Made by a program: the position numbers and the translations under genes. Below are positions 12,741 through 21,486 of a stretch of DNA of 64,000 bases, piece by piece (position 1 is the stretch's first letter; every line of letters starts with the position of its first letter). Below the pieces are notes generated by a model. The model was not told the origin of the DNA and searched no databases. It worked only from the letters and a program-made list of their open reading frames with translations. Origin of the DNA: Pseudomonas argentinensis (GTDB taxonomy: Bacteria > Pseudomonadota > Gammaproteobacteria > Pseudomonadales > Pseudomonadaceae); NCBI RefSeq assembly GCF_001839655.2, contig NZ_CP056087.1:3224001-3288000 (forward strand), in the 5' to 3' direction.

Positions 12741-14399
12741 ATGTACGTATACGACCAGTACGACCAGAAAATCGTCGAGGACCGCGTCAAGCAGTTCCGC
12801 GATCAAACCCGCCGGTATCTCAGTGGCGAACTGAGCGGCGAAGAATTCCGTCCGCTGCGGCTGCAGAACGGTCTGTACATCCAGCGTTTCGCGCCCATGC
12901 TGCGCATTGCCGTCCCGTACGGCCTGCTCTCCTCCACCCAGGTCCGCAAGCTGGCGCAGATCGCCCGCGACTACGACAAGGGTTACGCGCATATCAGCAC
13001 CCGTCAGAACGTGCAGTTCAACTGGCCTGAACTGGAAGACGTGCCGGAGATTCTCGCCGAGCTGGCCACCGTGCAGATGCACGCCATCCAGACCAGCGGC
13101 AACTGCATCCGCAACACCACCACCGACCAGTTCGCCGGCGTCGCCAAGGACGAAATCGTAGATCCGCGCCCCTGGTGCGAGATCATCCGCCAATGGTCGA
13201 CCTTCCATCCCGAGTTCAGCCACCTGCCGCGCAAGTTCAAGATTGCCGTCAACGGTGCCACCAGTGACCGCGCGGCCATCGAAGTGCACGACATCGGCCT
13301 GGAAGCGGTGAAGAACGCCGCCGGTGAGCTGGGTTTCCGCGTCGCCGTGGGTGGCGGCCTGGGCCGTACGCCGATCGTCGGCAGCTTCATCAACGAGTTT
13401 CTGCCCTGGCGGCACCTGATTTCCTATCTCGACGCCATCCTGCGTGTGTACAACCGCTATGGCCGTCGCGACAACAAGTACAAGGCGCGTATCAAGATCC
13501 TCGTCAAGGCGCTGACCCCGGAAGTGTTCGCCGAGCGCGTGAACGCCGAATGGGCGCACCTCAAGGATGGCCCGACCACCCTGACCGAAGCCGAAGTGGC
13601 CCGCGTTGCCGCGCATTTCGTCGACCCCGCCTACCAGGCGTTGCAGGATCAGGACGTGCAGCTGGCCAAGCTCGATGCCGAGCACCCGGGCTTTGCCCGC
13701 TGGCGACAGCGCAACACCTTCGCCCACAAGAAGCCGGGTTACGTGGCCGTCACCCTGTCGCTCAAGCCGACCGGCGTCGCCCCGGGCGACGTCACCGACA
13801 AGCAGCTCGACGCCATCGCCGACCTGGCCGATCGCTACAGCTTCGGCGAAGTGCGCAACAGCCATAACCAGAACATCATCCTCGCCGACGTCGAACAGGC
13901 ACAGCTGTTCACCCTGTGGGGCGAACTGCGCGACAAGGGCTTCGCCACGCCGAACGTTGGCCTGCTCACCGATATCATCTGCTGCCCGGGTGGCGATTTC
14001 TGTTCCCTGGCCAACGCCAAGTCGATTCCGGTGGCCGAAGCCATCCAGCGCCGCTTCGACAATCTCGACTACCTGTTCGACATCGGCGACATCGATTTGA
14101 ACATCTCCGGCTGCATGAACGCCTGTGGTCACCACCATGTGGGCCATATCGGCATTCTCGGCGTGGACAAGAAAGGTCAGGAGTTCTATCAGGTGTCCCT
14201 CGGCGGTAGCGCCGGCCGTGATGCCAGCCTGGCGCAGATCCTCGGCCCGTCCTTCGCCCAGGACGACATGCCGGACGTGATCGACAAGATCGTCAACGTC
14301 TACGTCGAGCAGCGCACCGAAGAAGAAACCTTCATCGACACCTTCCGCCGTATCGGTGTTGCCCCGTTCAAGGAGCGCGTATATGCAGCGAATCATTAA
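12741..14399 (+). CDS. cysI: Sulfite reductase hemoprotein (ferredoxin/NADPH type)
   Basis: 552 aa from the ATG at 12741 (MYVYDQYDQ). It has the duplicated nitrite/sulfite reductase fold. The siroheme-[4Fe-4S] ligands are visible as a CPGGDFC cluster near residue 414 and CMNAC near residue 458. TSGNCIRNTTTD and the basic RQNVQFNW motif belong to the substrate pocket. It reduces sulfite to sulfide for cysteine synthesis in the cytosol. The 3' end overlaps the DUF934 gene by 17 bases, so the two are coupled. An upstream in-frame ATG at 12696 is less likely. Confidence 0.95.
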   Translation: MYVYDQYDQKIVEDRVKQFRDQTRRYLSGELSGEEFRPLRLQNGLYIQRFAPMLRIAVPYGLLSSTQVRKLAQIARDYDKGYAHISTRQNVQFNWPELEDVPEILAELATVQMHAIQTSGNCIRNTTTDQFAGVAKDEIVDPRPWCEIIRQWSTFHPEFSHLPRKFKIAVNGATSDRAAIEVHDIGLEAVKNAAGELGFRVAVGGGLGRTPIVGSFINEFLPWRHLISYLDAILRVYNRYGRRDNKYKARIKILVKALTPEVFAERVNAEWAHLKDGPTTLTEAEVARVAAHFVDPAYQALQDQDVQLAKLDAEHPGFARWRQRNTFAHKKPGYVAVTLSLKPTGVAPGDVTDKQLDAIADLADRYSFGEVRNSHNQNIILADVEQAQLFTLWGELRDKGFATPNVGLLTDIICCPGGDFCSLANAKSIPVAEAIQRRFDNLDYLFDIGDIDLNISGCMNACGHHHVGHIGILGVDKKGQEFYQVSLGGSAGRDASLAQILGPSFAQDDMPDVIDKIVNVYVEQRTEEETFIDTFRRIGVAPFKERVYAANH

Positions 14400-14880
14400 G
14401 AACGGCCAGATCGTCGACGAAAGCTGGCACCTGCTGCCCAAGGAAACCGCCTTCGAAGAGCTGTCCAACTGCGACGACCTGATCGTGCCGCTGAACCTGT
14501 GGCTCGAGCACGGCCACGCCCTCAAGGCCCGCGATGGTGGCCTGGGCGTGTGGCTGGACGCCGAGGAAGAAATCGAATCGATCGTCGATTCCCTGGACGC
14601 CTTCCAGGTCATCGCTCTGAACTTCCCGGCGTTCACCGACGGCCGTCACTCGTCCTCCGCCTACCTGCTGCGCACCCGCTACGGCTTCAAGGGCGAGCTG
14701 CGCGCCATCGGCGACGTGCTGCGTGACCAGCTGTGGGCACTCAAGCGTTGCGGCTTCGACGCTTTCGCCCTGCGCGAAGACAAGGACGCCGAAGACGCCC
14801 TGAAAGCCTTCGAGGAGTTTTCCGAGGTCTACCAGGCCTCCGCCGACCAGCCGCAGCCGCTGTTCAGGCGCCGCGCCTGA
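14383..14880 (+). CDS. DUF934 protein linked to sulfite reductase
   Basis: 165 aa from the ATG at 14383, preceded by AGGAG and lying inside the end of cysI. The family motifs LIVPLNLWLEHG, FPAFTDGRHSSSAYLLRTRYGFKGELRAIGDVLRDQ and FDAFALRE are present. DUF934 proteins are regularly encoded with cysI in Pseudomonas and are thought to support assimilatory sulfite reduction; the biochemical role is not known. Cotranscription with cysI and the terminator directly after the stop make this a two-gene unit. Confidence 0.88.
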   Translation: MQRIIKNGQIVDESWHLLPKETAFEELSNCDDLIVPLNLWLEHGHALKARDGGLGVWLDAEEEIESIVDSLDAFQVIALNFPAFTDGRHSSSAYLLRTRYGFKGELRAIGDVLRDQLWALKRCGFDAFALREDKDAEDALKAFEEFSEVYQASADQPQPLFRRRA

Positions 14881-14886
14881 AACTAG

Positions 14887-14912
14887 AAAACCCGCCAGAT
14901 GGCGGGTTTTTT
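14887..14912 (+). terminator. Rho-independent terminator after the cysI operon
   Basis: AAAACCCGCC, loop AGAT, then GGCGGGTTTTTT. A textbook stem with a six-T tail, seven bases after the DUF934 stop. Confidence 0.92.
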
Positions 14913-15131
14913 AATGGTCGCGTATTGAGCCTCGGCAGCGTAGGGCGAACCGGAAAGCCGGCCGCTCGTAGCGAATCGAACAGTCCGCCACCCTGAGGCC
15001 ACCCTCCTCCAGAGGCATGCTGCCAGGCTGTCACGGCGTACTGTCTTCGGCGAGTACGCCCTACCGCAAGTACAAATTCGCCCCATCAATGACCAAGCCG
15101 TCGGAAGGCGCCTCCCGGCGAGTTTCAAGCC

Positions 15132-16124
15132 TCAGTCGAGCCTGACCAACACCCGCCCCGTCTGCTCGCCTTGCAGGATGCGCTCGATGGCCGCCGGCAA
15201 CTCGCTCAACCCGACCTCGGTGGCCAGTGTTTCCAGCTTCGGCAGTTTCCACTGCAGCGACAGCTTGTCCCACATCGAGGCCTTGACCACCAGGGGCAGC
15301 TCGACCGAGTCGACGCCCAGCAGGTTGACGCCGCGCAGGATAAACGGCAACACGCTGGCCTGGAAATCGGCCCCGGCGGTCAGCCCGCAACAGGCCACGC
15401 TGCCACCGTAGCGGGTGGCCTTGAGCACGTTGAACAGGATATCGCCGCCCACCGTATCCACCGCACCGCTCCATTGCTCGCGCAGCAGCGGCCGGTCCGT
15501 GCCGCTCTGCAGTTCCAGCCGTGGCACCACCTGGGAAGCGCCCAGGCGCGTGAGCATGTCGCTCTGCTGGGCCTTGCCCGTGGCGGCGCTCACCTGATAA
15601 CCCAGGGTGCTGAGCAGCAGCACCGCGACGCTGCCCACGCCGCCGCTGGCACCGGTGACCAGTACCGGGCCGTTCTGCGGCTCAACGCCAGCCTGTTCCA
15701 GCTTGTCGACGCACAGCGCCGCGGTCAGGCCTGCGGTGCCGAGAATCATCGCCTCGCGCAGGGACAGCCCTTGCGGGCGCTTGATCGCCCAGCCGGCGGG
15801 AACCCGAATGTACTGGCCAAAGCCACCGGCGGTATTCATGCCCAGGTCGTAGCCGGTGACGATCACTTCATCGCCTTCGGCGAATTCGGCGGCGCTGGAG
15901 TGCACCACCACACCGGCGGCATCGATCCCCGGCGTATGCGGATAGTGCTTGCTGACGCCGCGCTGGCCGGTGGCGGACAGCGCGTCCTTGAAGTTCAGCG
16001 ATGAATAGCGAACGCGGATCAACAGCTCGCCCGCGGGCAAGTCGGCCACGTCGCGCTCGACGACTTGCAGGCCGAAATGGCCACTGGTGTCGGGCGCAGC
16101 TTGCAGGGCAGTGAAATTCGTCAT
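15132..16124 (-). CDS. Zinc-free medium-chain reductase, AcuI/YhdH-like acrylyl-CoA reductase
   Basis: 330 aa. It has the MDR fold with an N-terminal GroES-like domain (SSLNFKDALSATGQRG...PHTPGIDAAGVV) and a Rossmann domain carrying VLVTGASGGVGSVAVLLLSTLGYQV for NADPH. The structural-zinc cysteines of alcohol dehydrogenases are absent, as in the AcuI/YhdH branch. That branch reduces acryloyl-CoA and detoxifies related electrophiles. The assignment to the branch is good; the physiological substrate is inferred. Confidence 0.85.
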   Translation of the reverse strand: MTNFTALQAAPDTSGHFGLQVVERDVADLPAGELLIRVRYSSLNFKDALSATGQRGVSKHYPHTPGIDAAGVVVHSSAAEFAEGDEVIVTGYDLGMNTAGGFGQYIRVPAGWAIKRPQGLSLREAMILGTAGLTAALCVDKLEQAGVEPQNGPVLVTGASGGVGSVAVLLLSTLGYQVSAATGKAQQSDMLTRLGASQVVPRLELQSGTDRPLLREQWSGAVDTVGGDILFNVLKATRYGGSVACCGLTAGADFQASVLPFILRGVNLLGVDSVELPLVVKASMWDKLSLQWKLPKLETLATEVGLSELPAAIERILQGEQTGRVLVRLD

Positions 16125-16161
16125 CCAGACCTCCTTGATCCGCTCGCGCGGAGGGTGCGGG

Positions 16162-17181
16162 TTACCAGAAGCGTTGCTGGCTCAGACGGCCCAGCCAGGT
16201 CAGGGCAAAACGGTCCAGCGCTACGCTGGCAGCCAGGCCGACACGCTCCTGCAGGGATTTCTTCTGCACATAGTGCAGCTGGTACAGATCGGCCTCGCGA
16301 GCGCGCTCGGCCAGGTATTCGTCGCTGGTCTTCAGCTCATCGACCAACTGTTTTTCCAGGGCCGCCATGCCCAGCCAGACTTCGCCGGTGGCGATCTCGT
16401 CGATCTCCAGCTGCGGGCGGTAGCGGGCCACGAAGTTCTTGAACAGCTCGTGGGTGGTTTCCAAGTCTTCCTGGAATTTCTCCCGGCCCTTCTCGGTGTT
16501 CTCGCCGAACACCGTCAGGGTGCGCTTGTATTCACCGGCGGTCAGTACCTCGAAGTCGATGTCGTGCTTCTTCAGCAGGCGGTTGACGTTGGGCAACTGG
16601 GCGACCACGCCGATGGAGCCCAGGATGGCGAACGGCGCGGAAATGATCTTCTCGCCGATGCAGGCCATCATGTAGCCGCCGCTGGCGGCGACCTTGTCGA
16701 TGCACACGGTCAGCGGCACGCCAGCCTGGCGAATGCGTGCCAGTTGCGACGAAGCCAGGCCGTAGCTGTGCACCATGCCACCGCCGCTTTCCAGGCGCAG
16801 CACCACTTCGTCCTGGGGCGTGGCGAGGCTCAGCAGCGCGGTGATCTCGTGGCGCAGGCCATCGGTGGCCGAAGCCTTGATGTCGCCGTCGAAGTCGAGC
16901 ACGTAGACCCGCGACTTCTGTTGTGGCTGCTTCTTCGCGGCCTTGGCAGCCTTGGTTTCTTCCTTGCTCAGCGCCTTCAACTGATCCTTGTCGAGAATCG
17001 ATTGCTCGAGACGCTGGCGCAGCGCCTTGTAGAAATCATTGAGTTTGGTGACCTGCAACTGGCCGCCACCGCGACGCCCGCGGCTGCGCAGTACGGCAAG
17101 CGCCACCAGCACGACCAGAATGGCCACCACGAGCGTCACCGTCTTGGCCAGAAACCCTGCGTAATCAGCAAGAAACTCCAC
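16162..17181 (-). CDS. sohB: Inner-membrane SppA-like serine protease SohB
   Basis: 339 aa starting at a GTG at 17181 after the strong site AAGGGGAA. This gives the normal SohB N terminus (VEFLADYAGFLAKTVTLVVAILVVLVALAVL, one membrane anchor). A longer ATG start at 17424 adds unrelated sequence. The catalytic core includes LRLESGGGMVHSYGLASSQL and the nucleophile region DKVAASGGYMMACIG, with AILGSIGVV after it. SohB is a signal-peptide-peptidase-like enzyme facing the periplasm. It is divergent from the histidine phosphatase gene. Confidence 0.93.
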   Translation of the reverse strand: MEFLADYAGFLAKTVTLVVAILVVLVALAVLRSRGRRGGGQLQVTKLNDFYKALRQRLEQSILDKDQLKALSKEETKAAKAAKKQPQQKSRVYVLDFDGDIKASATDGLRHEITALLSLATPQDEVVLRLESGGGMVHSYGLASSQLARIRQAGVPLTVCIDKVAASGGYMMACIGEKIISAPFAILGSIGVVAQLPNVNRLLKKHDIDFEVLTAGEYKRTLTVFGENTEKGREKFQEDLETTHELFKNFVARYRPQLEIDEIATGEVWLGMAALEKQLVDELKTSDEYLAERAREADLYQLHYVQKKSLQERVGLAASVALDRFALTWLGRLSQQRFW

Positions 17182-17296
17182 ACACTTCCCCTTATCCAAT
17201 CGACGGCCTCGCGCAGAGGCCCGCAGCGTCCAGCATACCGGCGGCGCCAGGCAGCCACCAGCGGCAGCAGCGGCTTTGCAGCGCCCGCCAGGCGAT

Positions 17297-17312
17297 TCAA
17301 ACAAACGTATGA
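17297..17312 (+). promoter_or_regulatory. Candidate operator dyad upstream of the phosphatase gene
   Basis: TCAAAC-AAAC-GTATGA is a hyphenated dyad with one mismatch, followed by a TTGACA-like hexamer at 17321. The shape resembles operators of TetR-type fatty-acid regulators such as PsrA. That would suit the CoA and lipid genes downstream, but the identification is tentative. Confidence 0.3.
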
Positions 17313-17384
17313 TTTTTCGTTGACAGCCTCCGCCCATCCCTCCTACCCTCGCCTCACATTCAAGGTTCCCGGGTTGCAGCGTAC

Positions 17385-18083
17385 GTGGGCAGCATCTACC
17401 TGATTCGACATGGCCAGGCCTCATTCGGTGCAGAGGATTATGATGTCCTCTCGTCGCTGGGCGAGCGTCAGTCGGCCCTGCTCGGCAGCCACCTGGCCCG
17501 GATCGGACTGCAGCTCGATCGCGCGGTCAGCGGCAGCCTCACCCGCCAGGCCCGTACCGGCCGCCTGGTACTCGAACAGTTTGCCGAAGCGCCTGAGTTG
17601 CAAACCGATGCGGCCTTCAACGAATTCGATGCCGAAGGCGTGATCCGCGCCCTGCTCCCCGCCCTGCTGCCCCATGAGCCCCAGGCCCTGGAAGTGATGC
17701 GCAATGCCGCGCACAACCGCGCCGAGTTCCAGCGGCTGTTCGTGCGCCTGATTGACACCTGGGTCGGCGGTGACTACGACGCACCGGCGCTGCAGAGCTG
17801 GCAGGCCTTTGTCGACCAGGTGAACGGCGGCCTGCAACGCCTGCTCGACCAGGCCCAGGCCGGCGAGCGCATCGCCGTGTTCACATCCGGCGGCACCATC
17901 ACCGCCTTGATCCACCTGCTGACCGGCATGCCGGTCGCCAGCGCGTTCGCCATGAACTGGCAAATCGTCAACACCTCGCTAAGCTGCCTGAAGTTCCAGG
18001 GCGAGCGGGTGACCCTAGCTTCCTTCAATAGCCATGCCCATCTGCAGCTGTTGAACACCCCATCGCTCATTACCTATCGCTGA
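17385..18083 (+). CDS. Histidine phosphatase family protein
   Basis: 232 aa with a GTG start at 17385. The catalytic motif is IYLIRHGQASFG near residue 8, and the second catalytic histidine-region equivalent is TSGGTITALIHLLTG. The family acts through a phospho-histidine intermediate on small phosphoesters or phosphoproteins. It begins a rightward cluster with an SCP2 protein, an APH-fold kinase-like protein and an SDR. That clustering suggests a role in lipid or acyl-CoA metabolism, by association only. Confidence 0.85.
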   Translation: MGSIYLIRHGQASFGAEDYDVLSSLGERQSALLGSHLARIGLQLDRAVSGSLTRQARTGRLVLEQFAEAPELQTDAAFNEFDAEGVIRALLPALLPHEPQALEVMRNAAHNRAEFQRLFVRLIDTWVGGDYDAPALQSWQAFVDQVNGGLQRLLDQAQAGERIAVFTSGGTITALIHLLTGMPVASAFAMNWQIVNTSLSCLKFQGERVTLASFNSHAHLQLLNTPSLITYR

Positions 18084-18141
18084 GCGACGGCCAACGCGCC
18101 CGCAAGGGTGCAGAACAATCGGAAAACACAAGGAAACCACC

Positions 18142-18453
18142 ATGAGCGTCGCAGACATCGTCCAAACCATGAAAGCCAAGTTCAACCCCAGCGCCGCCGA
18201 AGGCCTGGACCTGGTTTTCCAGTTCAACATCGAAGATGCTGACAACCACTACCTGATCGTCAAGGACGGCACCTGCGAGGTCAAACAGGGCGACAGCCCG
18301 GACGCCAACGTCACCCTGATCATGGACAAGGAAACCTTCAAGGGCATCACCACCGGTGAAACCGACGGCATGCAGGCCTTCATGGCCGGCAAGCTGCGCG
18401 CCGAAGGCGACATGATGCTGGCGCTCAAGCTGAGCGAACTGTTCCCGGTCTGA
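18142..18453 (+). CDS. SCP2 sterol-carrier domain protein
   Basis: 103 aa, a single SCP2 domain. Recognisable features are MKAKFNPSAAEGLDLVFQFNIED, then YLIVKDGTCEVKQGDSPDANVTLIMDKETFKGITTGE and the C-terminal GKLRAEGDMMLALKLSELF. SCP2 domains bind lipids and acyl-CoAs in a hydrophobic tunnel. It lies 58 bases after the phosphatase gene and ends before a strong terminator, so these two form one unit. Confidence 0.93.
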   Translation: MSVADIVQTMKAKFNPSAAEGLDLVFQFNIEDADNHYLIVKDGTCEVKQGDSPDANVTLIMDKETFKGITTGETDGMQAFMAGKLRAEGDMMLALKLSELFPV

Positions 18454-18478
18454 GGATCAGGCCAGCGGCTGAACACAG

Positions 18479-18509
18479 AAACCGGAATCCCAGGATTCCG
18501 GTTTTTTTT
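18479..18509 (+). terminator. Terminator after the SCP2 gene
   Basis: AAACCGGAATCC, a two-base loop, then GGATTCCGGTTT running into a tract of eight T. A long perfect stem makes it very convincing. Confidence 0.92.
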
Positions 18510-18655
18510 GGCAGCCGCCCGCCGCCTGGCGTATCAGCGGGCTTGATTCGCCACCAACAGCCGTATCGATAAGCCCGCACCGCCCTTGTGACCTGATGCC
18601 GGGCTGATTAGATTGGCCCGATCATCACCGCCAACGACAATGAGAAGGGATAGGG

Positions 18656-19723
18656 ATGACACTCACCGACCGGCCCGGCGCCATCCGCCAGGGCGAAGAA
18701 CTCGATGCCCGCGCCATCGACACCTACCTCAAGGCCCATATCAGCGACCTGCAGGGTGAACCGCAGATCAGCCAGTTCCCCGGCGGCGCGTCCAACCTCA
18801 CCTACCTGCTGCGCTACGCCGACCGCGAGCTGGTGCTACGCCGCCCGCCCTTTGGCCGCAAGGCCAAATCGGCCCACGACATGGGCCGCGAATTTCGCAT
18901 CCTCAACCAGCTCAAAAGCGCCTTCCCCTATTGCCCGCAGGCCTTCGTGCACTGCACCGACGCATCGGTGATCGGCGCCGAGTTCTACGTCATGCAGCGC
19001 CTGAACGGCATCATCCTGCGCGCCGATCTGCCTGCCGAACTGCAACTGTCGCCCACTCAGACAACCACCCTGTGCAGGAGCTTCATCGACCGCCTGGTCG
19101 AGCTGCATCAGGTCGATTACCAGGCGTGCGGCCTGGCCGACCTGGGCAAGCCGGAGGGTTACGTGGCGCGGCAGGTCAACGGCTGGAGCGAACGCTACGA
19201 CAACGCGCGAACCCCCGATGCGCCCGGCTGGCAGGAGGTGCGCAGCTGGCTGCAGGAGAAGATGCCGGCCGATCATCCGCGGCCGGCCATCGTGCACAAC
19301 GACTACCGCTTCGACAACGTGATCCTCGATGCCAACGAGCCGTTGCGCATCATCGGCGTGCTCGACTGGGAGCTGACCACCCTGGGGGACCCGCTGATGG
19401 ACCTGGGCAATACCCTGGCCTACTGGATCGAGGCCGACGATCCGGCGCCCTTGCAGCTGATGCGTCGCCAGCCGAGCAACGCGCCTGGCATGCTGACCCG
19501 CCAGGCATTCGTCGATTACTACGCCGAGCGCGCCGGCATCCGCATCGACTGCTTCGATTTCTATTACCTCTACGGCCTGTTCCGCCTGGCCGGCATCGTC
19601 CAGCAGATCTACTACCGCTACCACCACGGGCAAACCGCCGACAAGCGCTTCGCCTCCTTCGTGCAGATGAACGCCTTGCTCGAACAGATGGCCCTCGGGG
19701 TCATCGCGCGCTCATCGCTCTGA
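18656..19723 (+). CDS. APH-fold phosphotransferase family protein
   Basis: 355 aa. It has the aminoglycoside-phosphotransferase kinase fold: FPGGASNLTYLLRYADRELVLRRPP nucleotide loop, catalytic loop IVHNDYRFDNVIL, and metal-binding IGVLDWELTTLGDPLMDLG. This subgroup is common next to acyl-CoA dehydrogenases and SDRs in pseudomonads and has been linked to phosphorylation of hydroxy-acyl-CoA (ACAD10/11-like). The SDR gene starts 26 bases downstream, so the two are probably cotranscribed. The substrate is not evident from the sequence. Confidence 0.88.
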   Translation: MTLTDRPGAIRQGEELDARAIDTYLKAHISDLQGEPQISQFPGGASNLTYLLRYADRELVLRRPPFGRKAKSAHDMGREFRILNQLKSAFPYCPQAFVHCTDASVIGAEFYVMQRLNGIILRADLPAELQLSPTQTTTLCRSFIDRLVELHQVDYQACGLADLGKPEGYVARQVNGWSERYDNARTPDAPGWQEVRSWLQEKMPADHPRPAIVHNDYRFDNVILDANEPLRIIGVLDWELTTLGDPLMDLGNTLAYWIEADDPAPLQLMRRQPSNAPGMLTRQAFVDYYAERAGIRIDCFDFYYLYGLFRLAGIVQQIYYRYHHGQTADKRFASFVQMNALLEQMALGVIARSSL

Positions 19724-19749
19724 CGCCATCACTTACAGAGACTCACGCC

Positions 19750-20517
19750 ATGTCCAAGACCCAGTTGTTCGACCTCGACGGCAAGATTGCCTTCGTGTCC
19801 GGTGCCAGCCGCGGCATCGGTGAAGCCATCGCCCACCTGCTGGCCCAGCAAGGCGCCGAGGTGATCGTCGCCAGCCGCAAGCTGGACGATTGCCAGACCG
19901 TGGCCGATGCCATCGTCGCCAAGGGCGGCAAGGCCGTGGCCATGGCCTGCCATATCGGCGAGATGGAGCAGATCCAGGCGGTATTCGCCGAGATTCGCCA
20001 GCGCTTCGGCCGCCTCGATATCCTGGTCAACAACGCGGCCACCAACCCGCAGTTCTGCAACGTGCTGGATACCGACCTGGGCGCCTTTCAAAAGACCGTC
20101 GACGTGAACATTCGCGGCTACTACTTCATGTCCATCGAAGGCGGCAAGCTGATGAAGGAGAATGGCGGCGGCAGCATCATCAACGTGGCCTCGATCAACG
20201 GCGTATCGCCCGGCGAGTTCCAGGGCATCTATTCGGTGACCAAGGCCGCGGTGATCAGCATGACCAAGGTGTTCGCCAAGGAATGCGCGCAGTTCGGCAT
20301 CCGCTGCAATGCCCTGCTGCCGGGGCTGACCGACACGCGCTTCGCCTCGGCATTGACCAAGAACGAGGCGATCCTCAACTTCGCCCTGCAACGCATTCCG
20401 CTCAAGCGCGTGGCCGAGCCGAGCGAAATGGCCGGGGCGGTGCTCTATCTGGCCAGCGATGCATCGAGCTACACCACGGGGGTGGCGCTGAACGTCGACG
20501 GTGGGTTCCTGTCCTGA
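19750..20517 (+). CDS. Short-chain dehydrogenase/reductase
   Basis: 255 aa, classical SDR. Cofactor motif is VSGASRGIGEA, the structural motif LVNNAATNP replaces NNAG, the catalytic serine lies in NVASINGVSPGEF, and YSVTK supplies the catalytic Tyr and Lys. The C terminus ends LNVDGGFLS. With the APH-fold gene just upstream it probably oxidises or reduces a hydroxy-acyl substrate. No terminator is obvious; a palindromic repeat follows. Confidence 0.92.
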   Translation: MSKTQLFDLDGKIAFVSGASRGIGEAIAHLLAQQGAEVIVASRKLDDCQTVADAIVAKGGKAVAMACHIGEMEQIQAVFAEIRQRFGRLDILVNNAATNPQFCNVLDTDLGAFQKTVDVNIRGYYFMSIEGGKLMKENGGGSIINVASINGVSPGEFQGIYSVTKAAVISMTKVFAKECAQFGIRCNALLPGLTDTRFASALTKNEAILNFALQRIPLKRVAEPSEMAGAVLYLASDASSYTTGVALNVDGGFLS

Positions 20518-20580
20518 ACCTGTCCGCGATCCTCGCAGCTGGAAACTCGCATTGCTATGTATGGACGGTAAAAGCGGACG

Positions 20581-20680
20581 TTGAGCTTCAAGCCGCAAGT
20601 CTCAAGCTGCAAGAAGAAGCTAGAGCACGGCGGACTGCTTCTAACTTGTAGCTTGGGGCTTGCAGCTTGCGGCTGCTTCC
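20581..20680. repeat. Imperfect palindromic intergenic repeat rich in AAGCTGCAAGC-like words
   Basis: The left arm (GAGCTTCAAGCCGCAAGTCTC, then AAGCTGCAAGAAGAAGC) is mirrored on the other strand by the right arm (AACTTGTAGCTTGGGGCTTGC, then AGCTTGCGGC). The words CAAGC, GCTTG and GCAAG recur in both orientations. Such repeats lie between genes in several Pseudomonas genomes and may act as bidirectional terminators or mRNA-stabilising hairpins. It separates the convergent SDR and membrane-protein genes. Confidence 0.65.
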
Positions 20681-20740
20681 GCCGCGTTGCAGTCATTGCA
20701 CATGAACCACCTCGAGCTGCGCCAAGAACGGCTCAGCAAC

Positions 20741-21388
20741 TCATTGCCAATCCTTGAGCGCCTGATGAGCCGCCTCGTTCATCGGCTCGGCCAACAGGCC
20801 GGTGGGCGTCAGGCTGACGTTGAACACCGCCTTGTCGGCCATCGGCAGGTAGGTCACCCGGCGGGCCTGGGCATCGAACATGAACAGGTCATGCTGGCCC
20901 AGGCGCAGCCAGCGCCACAGGTCCACGCCATACAGGCTGTGGGTCAGCTCGGCCTGGGTGTAACGCGCCTGACTCTGCTGCTCGATGGACAGGAAGCGGC
21001 TATTGAGCTTCTCCAGGCGATAGCCCGGTTCCAGGCCGATCAGCGCGGCGAGCCCCTTCCATTGCAGCAGACGCACATCCAGCTGCCACAGATCGCCTTC
21101 CAGGTTGACGCTGCGCTGTACGCCGCCTTCGAGAATATCGACCTGATAAACGTTGGCCGTGCGATGAAAGCTCAGGGTCAGCAGCGGCTTGTTGACGGGC
21201 AATGGTTCGTAGCGGCTCAGGTCGTAGGCCACCAGCCCTACCAGCACCGCGGCGGCAAGAAACACCAGGCCGCTGGTACCGCGCAACCAGGCGAGAAACC
21301 AGCGCCCGCCGAACAGAATGCGCAAGGCGATGAACAGCACCAGCAATGCCAGCAGAGCCGTTGCCCAGGCGAGCGCGTTGTACTGCAT
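20741..21388 (-). CDS. Inner-membrane protein of unknown function
   Basis: 215 aa. Two N-terminal membrane helices (ALAWATALLALLVLFIALRIL and GTSGLVFLAAAVLVGLVAYDL) are followed by a soluble domain of about 160 residues, probably periplasmic, with YQVDILEGG, DVRLLQWKG and LFMFDAQARRVTYLPMADKAVF. Homologues are sometimes labelled multidrug transporter, but with only two membrane segments it is not a transporter by itself. I recognise no functional motif. Confidence 0.75.
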   Translation of the reverse strand: MQYNALAWATALLALLVLFIALRILFGGRWFLAWLRGTSGLVFLAAAVLVGLVAYDLSRYEPLPVNKPLLTLSFHRTANVYQVDILEGGVQRSVNLEGDLWQLDVRLLQWKGLAALIGLEPGYRLEKLNSRFLSIEQQSQARYTQAELTHSLYGVDLWRWLRLGQHDLFMFDAQARRVTYLPMADKAVFNVSLTPTGLLAEPMNEAAHQALKDWQ

Positions 21389-21486
21389 CGAATCGATTCC
21401 TTGTCAGTGAAAATATCGGCATTATGCGCAGCGCATTCGCCGGCGAATAGCGCCGTTGCCGCACAATCGGATACAGGTCGCCTTTT

